Assembly (NCBI GenBank): GCA_002007465.1
Contig: LNAC01000854.1
Coordinates: 536,699 to 600,698 of the forward strand
Source: Ailurus styani
Lineage: Eukaryota > Chordata > Mammalia > Carnivora > Ailuridae
Direction of reading: 5' to 3'
DNA: 64,000 nucleotides
Part shown: piece after piece, positions 24,680-37,164 of the stretch
How the letters are laid out: each line of letters begins with the position of its first letter
Position numbering within the stretch: position 1 is the stretch's first letter
Program-made: the position numbers and the translations under genes
The notes under the pieces: generated by a model
What the model was told of the DNA's origin: nothing
What the model saw: the letters and a program-made list of their open reading frames with translations, nothing else
The model's database searches: none

Positions 24680-25150
24680 CTTTTTTAAAATTAACATATA
24701 ATGTATTATTTGCTTCAGGGGTACAGGTCTGTGAATCATCAGTCTTACACAATTCACAGTGCTCACCATAGCACATACCCTCCCCAATGTCCTTCACTCA
24801 GCCACCCTGTCCCCTCCCACCCCTCCTCCACTCCAACAACACTCAGTTTGTTTTCTGAGATTAAGAGTCTCTTATGGTTTGTCTCCCTCTCTGGTTTCCC
24901 ATTTCATTTTTTCCCATTTCTGGTCCCATTTCATTTTTTCCTCTCTTCCCCCATGATCCTCTGCCTTGTTTCTCAAATTCCACATATCAGAGAGATCATA
25001 TAATTGTCGTTCTGACTGACTGACTTATTCTGCTTAGCATAATACCCTTTAGTTCCATCCACATCGTTGCAAATGGCAAGATCTCAATTCTGATGGCTGC
25101 ATGATATTCCACATATATATACACCACATCTTGTTCTTCTTTATAGGAGT
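24680..25150 (-). mobile_element. Carnivore L1 3' end, inverted
   Basis: Reverse complement of the L1 3' end. TTAACATATAATGTATTATT, then GTACAGGTCTGTGAATCATC, AGTCTCTTATGGTTTGTCTC, and at the far end ATGGCTGCATGATATTCCAC. It is more intact than most L1s here. Confidence 0.92.
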
Positions 25151-25306
25151 ATAAACACGAACTTTGATCATCAATTTTAGGAAAGTTCTAAGAACTCCTT
25201 CTGAGATCTCTTATCTAGTCATCACATCCAAAATGCAATTGTTTTTGGAATGCTCCATATGAATTGAGCCTACTACTAAGGTAACATGAGATTTTCTTTC
25301 TCTCTC

Positions 25307-25522
25307 TTTTTTTAAAGATTTTATTTATTTGAGAGAGAGAGAACATGAGAGCGAGTACCCATGCACATGAATGGGAGAAGGGGCAGAGGAAGAGGAGGGA
25401 CAAGCAAACTCCCCACTGAGCAGGGAGCCTGATGGGGGAGGGAGGGCCCTTGATCCCAGGACCCTGAGACCATGACCTGAGCCAAAACTGGACTCTTTAC
25501 TGATTGAGTCATCCAGGTGCTC
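25307..25522 (-). mobile_element. CAN-type SINE
   Basis: Inverted SINE with T-run, AAAGATTTTATTTATTTGAGAG, GA-rich body and a head ending near TCATCCAGGTGCTC. It is moderately diverged and no clear target-site duplication was seen. Confidence 0.9.
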
Positions 25523-26869
25523 TGAGACTCTCTCTTTTTTTCCAATGCAAGCAAATAATTTAAATACAATTCAATTCAGACTCTAAATCCACTGGGCTTA
25601 TTTTTCAAATTTTCTCATAATTGGTCAAGGGTTGACAAGAATAGCAGCACTGCAATATACATTTCAACTTTCCTCCCTGTATCATTAACCATCCCCCCCA
25701 ACCTTCCCTCTATAAAACAGCTGTATGTAGAGTCGCCTACAACAGACAGGCAGCTCCCCACAACAACTCAGGCACCAACATTCTCCTCTAGCTGACCTCT
25801 CTCTTTTGTCAGGCTCAACAAACGCTACCCCATATTCTTCTCTCTCTCTTAGCCCAGAAGCTACAAGTCAGTAAGACTGGTAGGGGAGTGTTTCTGCTTG
25901 CAGAGATGCGGCATGGCTGATGTTCAGCATGTGTGACTGAGTCTAGTTTTTGGGTTTGTTTTTTTTCCCGCATGCATGGTCACAATGCTCATGGGATGTT
26001 GTTGGTGCGCCTGAAGAAGAGGGGAGAAAAAGACAACACTGCAATTATTTACTTCAAACCCCAGCGTGACGACCAAACTTTATAAACTGGAAGAAATAAC
26101 GAGAAAGGTCCAGTTAAAGAAAAAGAGAAGTGACGTAGCAATTTTTGAATATTGGCTATGCCCTAACATTCCGCTGGGCACCCTGATTCCCACAACAAGC
26201 TTGAGTGGCAGAGTTATTACCAGGAGACCACAGACTCAGTACAGTCATTAGCTTGCTCACGATCACTCAACTAGTAACTGGGAGATGTGGAGTCTACACC
26301 TCAGTGTGGCATCATCTTAAAATCTACTTTTTTACTACATTATCATGTTTTCCTAGGCTTCTAACTTCAAAATCCTGTCAGAATATGTCATCTCTTTGTT
26401 ACTCTTCTATTACTTTTTCCCTGTATTCAGTGTCCACGTTAAGTTTTGCACTACCCTCTCCAAAGTTTATCGTAAAGAACAAATACATGGGGAGTAAATG
26501 AAGAAGGTAATAAGCGAATGAACAGCTATCTTCCTTGACTTCATCCACTTATCTTCGACATTTCTCATTCTATTTCCACGTTCTTGTTCATTTCCTTGTC
26601 CTTTGTTAGTGGCTGAATATAGGGAAGGTGCTGATAAGAATGTACGGGGCACACATCGGCGTTTTCAAAACATGTTATTGAGTTTTCCGGAAGTTCACAA
26701 AGAACAGTGCGAGCAAATCAATGACTGGGCTAAGATTAAGGAAATTAACACACAAAAGTGTTTTTAAAAAGATTTGGCTACTTTTAGTCAGGAACCAATA
26801 TGACGATTTTGTTTCCCCGCTAGGTCCTAAAATAATAATTGGAAGCACTGGGTTTGTTACTCAGATGGT
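25523..26869. other. TPK1 intron, MIR only
   Basis: Apart from the MIR at 26150-26310 no feature is recognised. Short frames near 26205-26652 look like chance. Confidence 0.5.
26150..26310 (-). mobile_element. MIR (inverted)
   Basis: GGCTATGCCCTAACATTCCG, GATCACTCAACTAGTAACTG and GGAGATGTGGAGTCTACACC fit inverted MIR. Confidence 0.7.
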
Positions 26870-27108
26870 ACAAGTTCCAAGACTCAGCTCAGACATCACC
26901 TCCTCCATCGTCCTTTTCCAGGGCCCTCCCCGGACCTGGATACCTGCACACCCTCGAGGCTCCACACTGCACTGTGTTACATCTAACTCTCTCACTGGTA
27001 GGCAAACACCTCAAGGAGAGAAGCCACGTCTCATTCACTTTTATATCTTTAAAACTTTGTACATTGTTAGATTGTTAATTGTAGGAACACAATAAATATT
27101 TACCAGAA
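26870..27108 (+). mobile_element. L2 3' end
   Basis: GACATCACCTCCTCC-type motif, then a GGAGAGAAGCCACGTCTCAT segment and the ending ACACAATAAATATTTACCAG are characteristic of LINE L2 3' ends. Confidence 0.8.
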
Positions 27109-27149
27109 AGGGGGCACTAAGCTCATCTCTTTCCACGATAACTACTCTT

Positions 27150-28050
27150 GACCTCTAACTTCTGTGACAGCTACCATCCTCGCTATCCTAGGTCTTTGCT
27201 CTTCTTTACATTAAGACTCCTAGATTTACTATTTACTCATTCACTATTTCCAATTCCTTGCTTCCAATCCTCTTGCATTCATTCTAGTTACACTTTTGCT
27301 TACACCTCCGTATTTGCTTTCATCAGGATAACCAATGACCTCCAAACTGTTAAACCCAATGGTCAATTATTAGTCCTCACCTTCCAGGAGAATTCGCAAT
27401 GAGTTATTACTCTCTCCTCCTTGACATACCATCTTTCCTTTGCTTGCAGACCCCACACTCCCGTTCTCTTCTTTACCCACAATTTCTTTTGCTGTGTCCT
27501 CTTCTTCTCTCCAGATCCTAAAAGTCTAGTGCCCTAGGGCTCCGTCTGTTTGTCTCAGCTAGATCCTCTTCTCCAATCAATCTAGCTATGCCCTTTGTGA
27601 GCTTAACCATCTAGATCTTGGCGAATCCCAAATTAGTATCTCTAGCTGAGACTTTTCTAACTCTGCTTCTGAATATCCACTGCCTATTTGACACCCTGAT
27701 CTTTTGCCTCAAATCCACCCTATCTTTATCTGAGTTGATATGAACTCCATCTTTCCAAATGCTCTGGCAAAAAGGTTTTCTTCTTTTCTTATACCCATAA
27801 GGAAATCCTATTGGCTCTCTATTCACAATATACCCAGATTCCTATCACTACTCATAATTTCTTTTACTACCACTCTATCCAAGTCCCCATAACAAGATCT
27901 CCCCTTGTCCCAGTACAGCCTATTCTCAAATTGGCAGCTAAGTTGATCCTTTGACAAAGTCAAGTCAGACCTACCTACCTCCATACTGACCGTCAAGAGA
28001 AACACTCCTAACTTTCTGGAAGCTTCCCATTTCCCTCTTCTAGCCCCTGA
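27150..28050 (+). mobile_element. L2 ORF2-derived sequence
   Basis: Pyrimidine-rich sequence in L2 order: AACCAATGACCTCC, then AATGGTCAATTATTAGTCCT, later CTTTTGCCTCAAATCCACCC and a CAATATACCCAGATTCCTAT stretch. This corresponds to the L2 reverse-transcriptase region and beyond. It is decayed and no long frame survives. Confidence 0.7.
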
Positions 28051-28159
28051 GAAGTCTAGCTAGATTTTAGGTTCTGTCCATGGAGTGGATCTGAGAGAAA
28101 TGTTGTCATTATTAATGAATCCGGGTTCTGAGCTAGCCTGAGGGAGCCTGTTATGTGCA

Positions 28160-28358
28160 CAGCACTGTGGTTTAGGGCACAGGTGCTGAAGAAAGACTTC
28201 GTGGATCTGAATCCCTTTTCACCATGTTTGTATTTCATTTTCTCTATCTATAAAACCAGAACAAAAGAATTGTTGAGGATTAAATGACTTGATATGTGAA
28301 GTACTTAGAATAGTGCCTGCCAAAGAGTGAATGCTCTATAAACATTCACTATTATTAA
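28160..28358 (+). mobile_element. MIR
   Basis: ACTGTGGTTTAGGGCACAGG, then TTGAGGATTAAATGACTTGA, ATAGTGCCTGCCAAAGAGTG and GAATGCTCTATAAACATTC. Confidence 0.85.
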
Positions 28359-28949
28359 AAGGATAAAATGGGCAACCAAACAATGCATTACTTTCAATTT
28401 TAGACAGTCAATTTACTTGCTTCTCATTTTTCGTGTCAAGAATGTTAGGATAATTTTGTCTGCTAAAAGTAACCTGAAAAGTACCCCATTATATATTATG
28501 TGTTGGTAAAATGTTGTAATAAATATACCTTTCAAGTTAGATCATCATCTTAATTGTTACAGTATTTTGGTACCTCTTACATGCGGCAAGAGTCTTCAAT
28601 ATAAGAAAGGTGAAAGTACTAATTTTTGCAGAGAAGAGTGGATAGATTTTTGATGTCTGGAGGTAAAATTATGGTAAGATTTCTAGGTAAATATCATGCT
28701 TTAATGCAGCTTAGCTTTATATTCTGTGCTGTAAAGATGATTATCATGAAGGCGCAGTCAGGCATACTAGGTGTGATGCAGTGGGTTCGCAGGAAGGGAC
28801 AACTGGTAACACGGTAGTCTTCACGTCTGTCACAAATCACAAACGTGTTGCACAACAATCATCCTCATAACTGAACCACCTAATCTTTCACCCTCTCCCA
28901 TTCGTACAAGTCTGTGAGTTCATATATCTCTTTTTCATATTTCGCTGTG
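28359..28949. other. TPK1 intron, nothing recognised
   Basis: AT-rich unique sequence. The 63-codon frame at 28626 has no motif. Confidence 0.5.
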
Positions 28950-29458
28950 GTAGTCAGTCTCCAAAATGGCACCCAATGAACCCTGCATCCTGGTACTTAT
29001 GTCTCTGTGAGTGATTCCCGACAGTGAATAGGACGAGCATGTGTATCAACTGGGTAATGAAGACGCGCTGATGTGTGACTTCTAAGCTCGGTCATAACAA
29101 ATATGACAGTTGCCCCCTTGCTCGCTTGCTTTTATAGACCATTTGCTCTAGGGGAAGTCAGTCACCAAGTCATGAGGACATTCATACAGGCCTGTAGAGG
29201 CCCATACAGAGAGGCATGGAGCTGTCCCCCTCCCCAGTCAGCTAGCACCAACTTGCCATGTATATGTGAGTGACGTGCCTGGGAATCCTAGGACTGATGC
29301 CCAAGGCGACTGAACTTCATGAGACCCCAAGCTTAAAGCACCCAGAAAAGCACAAATTCTAAACCTGCAAAGAAACTGTGAGATATAATAAATGCTTACT
29401 ACTGTTTTCAGCTACCAAGGTTTGTGGCAATTTTCTACATGGCAATGGATGACTAACG
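28950..29458 (+). mobile_element. MaLR-type solo LTR (MLT1-like)
   Basis: Begins TGGTAGTCAGTCTCCAAAAT then GGCACCCAATGAACCC. It ends with GAAACTGTGAGATATAATAA and TTTGTGGCAATTTTCTACAT followed by GACTAACGCA. The ends and length fit an old ERVL-MaLR LTR. Confidence 0.75.
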
Positions 29459-29591
29459 CACCCTCGAACTTTTGCTATCCCTTTCTGGGTGCCTGTGTCT
29501 GCAGTGCTTTACTTTAGATCCCCCACTGCGCTTCCCCTTCTCATTTCGTGTGCCCTCTCTACTTCTTTTAATGTCCATAAAACAGAATAGG

Positions 29592-29629
<38 letters not shown>

Positions 29630-30077
29630 GAAGAGCGAATGGAAACAAAAGCGGAAGTATGGTTAAGTGGTTTCCAAAGGACAACTACCAGCTTTTCTTT
29701 GCCCCCTTCTGTGTGGGTAATTGGGATTTATTCTTCCTCATCTTTATTCTTTCTTGAGCTACCAACTCGGGGAAGGGGAAGAGTGAAGTTAGAGGCACAA
29801 TATGCTCCCCAACAATCATTAAATTTCATCTTAATAAAATTAAGATAATACAATCATAGAAACAGAACATTTTGTTTAATAGCATTACATACATTCAAAA
29901 TCACTGTACTATATATGATTATTTTAAAAGACCACATCAAAGCAAAAATGAGCCATATTTCATAATGAATCTGGCATTATAAGAAAAAAAGCATTAAAAT
30001 AATGGACATTAACTATCTTACACTACCTATCCTAAAGTCATTTATTTAATATCATTCAAATAAATGACGAAATGTGA
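29459..30077. other. TPK1 intron with AT microsatellite
   Basis: Holds the (AT)n tract. Otherwise unique AT-rich DNA. Confidence 0.5.
29595..29637 (+). repeat. (AT)n microsatellite
   Basis: Uninterrupted AT dinucleotide repeat of about 21 units. Confidence 0.95.
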
Positions 30078-30093
30078 CCAAATAGTTATTTTA

Positions 30094-30273
30094 TTTATTT
30101 CAGAGAGACAGAGTGCAAGCATGAGCTGCGGGGGGGAGGAGAGAGAGGGAGAGGGAGAAGCAGACTCCCTGCTGAACAGAGAGTCCAATGTGGGGAGATT
30201 TGATCCCAAGGCTCTGGGATCACAATCTGAGCTGGAGGCAGACGCTTAACCGACCGAGCCACCCAGGCACCCC
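30094..30273 (-). mobile_element. CAN-type SINE with target-site duplication
   Basis: Inverted SINE, GA-rich, with head CCACCCAGGCACCCC. A perfect 16-bp repeat, CCAAATAGTTATTTTA, flanks it at 30078-30093 and 30274-30289. Its A-tail is short. Confidence 0.94.
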
Positions 30274-30289
30274 CCAAATAGTTATTTTA

Positions 30290-32411
30290 AATTTGATCTG
30301 GATACTATTAAGTTTCCAAAATTGGATCCTCTAATGCCAGACATACTTCAGGAGCAACACACAAGAGGCTGCTTCCTGTGTTCTCTGCCTTACATTTTCT
30401 CCTCTTCTAATTTTTCTATACAATAAAAAATTTTGTCTTAGATTTGCTGGTACCAATTTATGGTATCCTAGAAACTCTACAATGATGGAAAAGAACAGGT
30501 ACTCACAACAAAGCAGAATTACCAACATATTTATGGCCTTATCATTTGACAGGGAAGGTCAAAGCTTCTCCAAGTTTATTCATAACCCTGCACCAGCTTT
30601 CAATTCTTCGAAAATTGCTCCTTGATACCCGGCTTCCATGAAATCACCGAGAGTGGCAGCCACTCTCTTAAGACATAAATCACATTCTAAATAACTGATA
30701 GCACTTTTTTCCTCTAGACCTGGACAAGAAAGGCACAGTATTTTCACTGTTGAGTGCCAGCACTGAGAAAAACCAGCTCACAAAGGATGTCTTTAGGTTT
30801 TAATTCCTCAAGTCATCTGTAAGAAAACAGTCTCTGGGATTATAAAAAATAAAGGTTCTGCTCCTGAATGTCACAGGCATTTTAACATCCTCTCTTCTTT
30901 CATTCTCCAAATCCAAATTAAAGAGTGTCGCAGACTTAGTGACTTTTTATCATGATTAATGCTCTCATGACTTTGTTGTTCCAAACTCAAAATGTGTAAG
31001 CTATGTGGGATTTAGGCATACTAAAATACAAGCCAAGGACACAATGGAAAGTGAAATAGATATATGTATATACAACCAGCTACACATAATAAGTAACATT
31101 AAAGAGAGATTTTTTTAAGTCAGGACAAAATATTTAAAAATTTCTTTTCTGTATTATGTAATTCTTTATTGTGGGAAACATTAAAAAATAGGCCACGGGA
31201 AGCCTTTATCCTAACTAGTAAACATTAGTTTTTAATATTTGGCATTTAACATCTCAGCCACAGTAGTTGGGCATTTTCTCTGAGCTATACTTGTGTACCT
31301 TGTAAAGGGCTGAAAACAACCCCTTGTGAAAAATAGTCAAAAAGTCAGGATCTTTAATGTGCAAGGTTTTCAATTAATGAGTTATATTTACTTATCTATG
31401 ACAATAATTCAATGATGCGTTCTCATTTAGTTGTTTATCTTAATAAAATTTAATATAGTTCTATTAATAGCCATGCAGATGACTGTTGTACAAGTCCGCC
31501 GGCACTCACTGTCAGTCACTGTGTTTAGCTTGTATTTATCATCGTGTCGGCAACAACAGTGTCAAGAGGAACAGTTACACCACAGTGGGGATTGGCACAG
31601 ACTCAGGTCTGACTATCTGGGTCGGATGCTCTTCTGCCACTTACTGGCTGTGTGAGTTTGGACAACTGAATTCATCTCTTTATATCTCAATTCCCTCATC
31701 TGTAAAATTGAGGAGATACTATCTAATATCACAAAGGTGTTGCAGGGGTTAAGTCAATAGTACACATGAAGCACTTAGTTTTCAATAAATCTCAGCTACC
31801 TCATGGCCATTACTTTGTCATGGCAAACAAACAAAAACAGATAAGGTAGGTTTAATGTGTGAACAATGTGTATCAGGACAGGGGCTCTGTTGCTCATCCT
31901 TCATTATTATTTCATTTTGTTAGATAAGCCAACAGAGAAAACAAGAGACAGAAGACATGTTACAATTTCCATGTGGTGCTTTTATATGAAACACATTAAT
32001 ATAATTTCACCTCCGTCTACACCACCCCCTTCCAGTCTCAGTCTCCAGTCTAAGGCTAGTCTACAGGGCAATGTGACATCACTTTCTCAGGATCTCCAGG
32101 CTGCTGTGAAAATACGACCAAGTAGTGGGCATAGAGGCCATTACATGAGAGGAAAACCAGTATGACCAAATCATTATTTGTCTTAAAAATGCCCTAATTG
32201 CACTGCTTTATTTTATATCCCAGAACCTCCATGAATTGCACAATTCACAGTGCTGCTTGGTTTGGACATCGTATCTAACCAGCAGTCAAAATCTGAAGCC
32301 TCATCTTCCAGTCCAAGATGGACACCACAGACGGCATAAGAAGTTATTGGGGAAATGTAATTTTCTGGTCATTTTAAATCCTTAATGAATTCTTAAATAC
32401 ATTACTCATTT
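30290..32411. other. TPK1 intron, MIR only
   Basis: MIR at 31580-31800. The 99-codon frame at 31866-32165 is not recognised. Confidence 0.5.
31580..31800 (+). mobile_element. MIR
   Basis: Good MIR: CTTCTGCCACTTACTGGCTG, TGTGAGTTTGGACAACTGAA, CCCTCATCTGTAAAATTGAG and GAAGCACTTAGTTTTCAATA. Confidence 0.88.
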
Positions 32412-32426
32412 AAAAAGTGAATTGTT

Positions 32427-32611
32427 GGGGCCCGTGGGTGGCTCAGTGGGTTAAGCCTCTGCCTTCAGCTCAGGTCATGATCTCAGGGTCCTGGGATTGA
32501 GCCCCGCATCGGGCTCTCTGCTCAGTGGGGAGTCTGCTTCCCCCTCTCTCTGCCTGCCTCTCAGCCTACTTGTGATCTCTCTATCAAATAAATAAATAAA
32601 ATCTTTAAAAA
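32427..32611 (+). mobile_element. Young CAN-type SINE (mustelid-like body)
   Basis: Head GGGGCCCGTGGGTGGCTCAG, body with CTCTGCCTGCCTCTCAGCC then TACTTGTGATCTCT, and tail AAATAAATAAATAAAATC. A perfect 15-bp target-site duplication, AAAAAGTGAATTGTT, lies at 32412-32426 and 32612-32626. Confidence 0.96.
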
Positions 32612-32626
32612 AAAAAGTGAATTGTT

Positions 32627-34919
32627 CAATTTTTAGAAACACGGGTCACTGAAGTGACAGGAGCAGGGCTGCCACGTGTACACAGTAGAGAGAAATTAGG
32701 ATCATCCTGCAGGAACTGTCTTACCTAACGTTCTGTCTTTTCCTTAAAAGAGAATGTAACATTAGACAGCATAAAAAGAGTTTTTAAAACCAGGCAGGTT
32801 CCCCCCGCCCCATTAAAATCGTTTCTATTTATGTCCTCCTCCTGAGAGCTGAAGGTTGATGCCTTAGTAGCTTTGAGTATTAATAAACGACCTCATTCTA
32901 TTCTTTAAATAACTTAGGAAAAAATGCATTCTGAAAGGAAAGATAGATACCCCTTCCTCAAATGAGGAAAGTTAGCATCTAAATGTTAACATAAATAACA
33001 TACTCTTGCAAGTGAAAGAACGATATATGACACATATGCTTTTAAACCTAAGTAACCCATTTTAACCTGCCACTTCTCAGATACTAATGAATACATAATA
33101 TTTCCAGTCCTTTCTCTCCCAGCCCAAATTTATATACTAACAAAGAATCAATTAAAGAAGTCAGAGTAATTCTGCTATATGAGAAACCAGCATGGTATGG
33201 CAGAAGGAAAGAGTTCTGGGCCGTGCTGAAAGAGCACAAAATTAAGGCCAATATGTTTTACAGCCTCACAGAGATCAGGTTCTCTAGGCTCATCTGAATG
33301 TAGCAAAGTACTCTTCACTTGCCCATTGTGATTAAGTGTGTTAATGCAAGTGCAACATGCCCAATATATTCTTCTGGCATTTCTTACCGAATGGGAAACT
33401 TTTAGATTCATCGAGTTTTGAAATAAAGGAAGATGCAGAAGCTAATAACATTACAAAGTGCGGAGTGATGGGAAAGAGCGTGCAAGAACCAGGGCAGAAC
33501 AGAATGGAAAGTTCCTTTAGGTAGGGGTGCTCAGGGCTCTAGCGGTGCCTGGAGGAGCTGTTGGAGTGGAGACGTGTCAAGATTTACCATTTCAGACCTT
33601 AAGTCTAGGTTATGACAAGTCTTCTAAGCACTTAAAACTTAAATGAGTATGGAGTGGATAATGAGATTTTTTTCCCCTCTAAAATGTAAGTCTGATGAAT
33701 GATGCCTGAAAGTACCACCAGTCATTTTTATGAGTGCTCAGCTCAGCAATATATGCTTTTTTTTTTTTTTTTGGTACCTAAAAGAAAGATTTTCTCTGTT
33801 TTGGCTTCTTGAGGATGGTCACACATCCCCTGCTGAAAGAAATGTCATCTCTATAAACTTCAATAGCTAAGATAATAGTTTCTTCCTAAATAATAAAAAG
33901 TAAACTGTGACTGTATCTTAAGGTATAAAATTATGGATTTATATTAATAACTGTATATCCTAATTAGAGTCTTCATATTATTTGCAACAACCAAAAGGAT
34001 TAGTTTTACTTAAAATACATGTATATGTGATAACAAATTGGTTATGGTTTATAAAAAGATACATAATAGATGGATATACAATTGTGTATAACAGAAATAA
34101 CTCATTTTATTAAAATAAAAAATCTTGTAAAAATTATAATCTGGAGGAATCTAGAATTAATAACCATTGTGAGTGAGCCTTCAAGAGAAAAGAAAAAGTA
34201 CATTAGCATTATTGTTTGACTCAAATATTTTTTCTGTCATTTGCAAGCTCAGAAGTTGCCAAAGGTAAACTTCTGACAAGAACTGTAAAGTGTCTTGTTT
34301 CTATTCAAAAAAAATTTAATAATTAAGGTTTTGCTTTTAAAAATAATAATCCTGAGGTAAAACTGTTTCCATGTTTAAAAAGATACACATTTGCATACCC
34401 ATGGGCATGTTTTTTCTCATGGAAGATGGTCCTAAAATGAGAATGTTCAATACTTTATAACTAAATCCCATGAACATATTACAGATTTGCTTCAAAACTA
34501 TTTTCAATTTAAAGATGAGAGTCACCTTGAGTTATTTCTTATAATTTCAATGTGAAATGGAGGAAAAATCATTTACACAGTGAATAGTAAATGTTCTATG
34601 AAATACATCCAGAGAGCCCTTGAAACCATCCAGGAGAGTCAGAGGGGCAAAGGGTGAGTAGGGTTAGAACTATACTGGATGCTATACAGATTAAGTATTT
34701 GGGATTTAAAAAAAATGAAATTTTGGTCAAAATGACATCTGTAGCAAAAAAATTACTAGTATGATACAAATAAAAGTACTTTCAAATCCAATTTCTTAAA
34801 TAAAAATTTTCTCCAAAACTTAAAACCGAGCTCCAGATTTTAAAACATAAAAATAAGAAAATCTTCAAGGAATAAGGAGAATATAAAATATTGCAACTAA
34901 CAAAATCTGACGTTCGTTC
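32627..34919. other. TPK1 intron, nothing recognised
   Basis: AT-rich unique sequence with a T-run at about 33756-33772. Confidence 0.5.
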
Positions 34920-35085
34920 CAGACTCAGATACTCAACTGCCTACTCAAGATTTGTATTTGAAGGCTCAGTGGGCATCTCTGACTTAACTAACACAGCCGA
35001 ATGAGACTTGGTTCCTACCCCTGTCTGCCCCTCCACATTTTCAGCCTGTCAGTAAATGGTACCACCAACCACCAAGCCCAAGACC
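34920..35085 (+). mobile_element. L2 ORF2 fragment
   Basis: CTGTCTGCCCCTCCACATTT followed by CAGCCTGTCAGTAAATGGTA and CCACCAACCACCAAG matches the conserved L2 segment coding for the part after the reverse transcriptase. Confidence 0.65.
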
Positions 35086-35274
35086 AAACTGCTTATTCTG
35101 TTCAACAAAGGGTATCATGAACAAAGCTAATAGACAAATGATGTAATGAGAAGAGACACTACGTAATGTTCAAAACTGACAGAGGATTCATCTTTAAAAT
35201 ATGTAAGAAACACAGCAATAAAAAGTTGACAGTATCCCCAACAGAAAAAAATGAGTTAACACTAACAAGCAGGA

Positions 35275-35395
35275 TTAAGGAGTAGGTTTGTCCTGCTGGG
35301 CACTGGGTGATGACTCACTATACTTTACACCTGAAACTAATGTAACACTGTATGCTAACTACACCGGAATTAAAATAAGACAAAACCCCCCAAAA
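35275..35395 (+). mobile_element. L1 3' end fragment
   Basis: Short piece with GGGCACTGGGTGATGACTCA, ACACCTGAAACTAATGTAAC and CTACACCGGAATTAAAATAA, similar to the fragment at 20385-20547. Confidence 0.85.
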
Positions 35396-35434
35396 CAAAA
35401 ATATACAAATACTTCTTACATTAAAAAAACAAAA

Positions 35435-36480
35435 CAAAAACTACTAACAAGCATGTGATGAGATGCTCAAACTCATTAGTCATTACAGATTTACAAGTGA
35501 ACATAGCAAGATACCACTTGATTCCTATATACTTTATATCCAGATATTTGGATAATGTGAAGTGTTGGTGAGGATATAGTGATAATTTTTAAACACAAGA
35601 AAAATAAAAAAGACCTCACATACTGCTGGCTTGGTAAAGGCAACATTCTAGATGGCAATCTTGAACCAGGTAAATAAAGTAAACCCACGTCCTATGATCT
35701 AGCAATTCCTTGCCTAGCTATATACACATGAAAGAAAAGCTCACATAGGTCCCTAAGGGCATATACGTGAGAGGCTCAGTGCAACATTATTTGGGTGGTG
35801 AAGCAGGGTGGGGCTGGGGGGGATGCAAGGTTTGACAGCAGTTTGTATCCAGTATTCAGAGTGGCTGGGCAAATACACTAGCTGTCCAACGTATAGTGCT
35901 ATGCAAAATTTCCAAATAGATGTATATATGGCAACACAGATAGATCTTAAAAATATGCTGAGTAAAAAGGTAATCAGAAAAGACAAGGAGGAAATGCACA
36001 CTGCTAAGCAAAACAAGCCAGGCTGGAAAACTACACACCATACGGTTCCAATTACAGGACATTTGGGAAAAGGCAAAAACTGTATCAACAGTAAAAAATG
36101 AGGGCGCCTGGGTGGCTCAGTGGATTAAAGCCTCTGCTTTCTGCTCAGGTCATGATCTCAGGGTCCTGGGATCGAGGCCCGCATCGGGCTCTCTGCTCAG
36201 CAGGGAGCCTGCTACCTCCTCTCCCTGTCTCTCTGCCTGCCTCTCTGCCTACTTGTAATCTCTCTCTCTGTGTCAAATAAATAAATAAAATCTTAAAAAA
36301 AAAAAGAGTGGTTCCCCAGGGTGTGGGGGAAGAAGGGGGTCAGGGGAACAGGGGAAGCCCGGGGGACTGTTGGGATGTTGAACACGTAATGCATGATACT
36401 GTAATGGTGAAATTTAACCATTTAAATGGTTATACTGTAATAGTGATACTGTAGGTGAAAACCTACAGAACTTTACCAAG
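35435..36480 (+). mobile_element. Old L1 3' region interrupted by a SINE
   Basis: Diverged L1 3' sequence: AGTGTTGGTGAGGATATAGT at about 35562, GCAACATTATTTGGGTGGTG at about 35781, ACACACCATACGGTTCCAAT near 36033. It continues after the SINE of 36100-36305 with GAACACGTAATGCATGATAC. Two plus-strand frames here are L1 relics. Confidence 0.82.
36100..36305 (+). mobile_element. Young CAN-type SINE inside old L1
   Basis: Full-length SINE (GGGCGCCTGGGTGGCTCAG, then the CTGCCTGCCTCTCTGCC body, tail AAATAAATAAATAAAATC plus poly-A). It interrupts the old L1 3' sequence of 35435-36480. The target-site duplication is obscured by the A-rich flank. Confidence 0.94.
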
Positions 36481-36719
36481 AACACAAAGAATGAACTTTC
36501 CTGTAAGCAAATCTGAAGAACCATTTAGGAGGTTCAGGGGACCTTGGGGGAAAATGCAGATTGTGACAGGAGAAACTAAACGTATAATTACATACAAATT
36601 ATATACAATTGTATAAAAATATACAATTATACAATGGTATTAAGGAAAATGTAAAAAAAATCACTTATGTAAAATGCATACATATACACACACCCAAATA
36701 AAATCAGAAATAAGAAAAA

Positions 36720-37160
36720 AAGAGTATATGCAATTTACATTATAGACAAAGAGGTCATACTCCTAACATGAAAAGAGGTTCTAATGATAACAGAAGCAAA
36801 TTAGGCCAACGACTTCATAGAAAGATGGATCGTCCAGAGAAAAAGAATGTGAACAGCTTTTAAAAATATAAAAATATGCTCAATCCTATTGATAACAAGA
36901 GAAATGCAAATTAAAACTACTCTGGACTATTATGCCCCACCTATTAGACAGATAAGGCTGAGAGGAAATGGGTCCTCTTATCACTGTGTTGTACAACCCT
37001 CCTGGTGCAGCACTTGAACAGGCTTCATTCAGATGCTCTGAGCCAGTGATCACAATTCTAGGGACCTATCCAAAAGATACACTGGCAAAAATACAAAAAG
37101 ACACATGAAAAAAACCATCCATTGCACTGCATTTCATCACTGCAGCCCTGACTTACAAAC
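36720..37160 (+). mobile_element. Old L1 fragment (distal ORF2 / 3' region)
   Basis: Sequence such as ACAAGAGAAATGCAAATTAA near 36896 and GGGACCTATCCAAAAGATAC near 37061 is typical of the part of L1 just past ORF2. Confidence 0.8.
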
Positions 37161-37164
37161 TATA

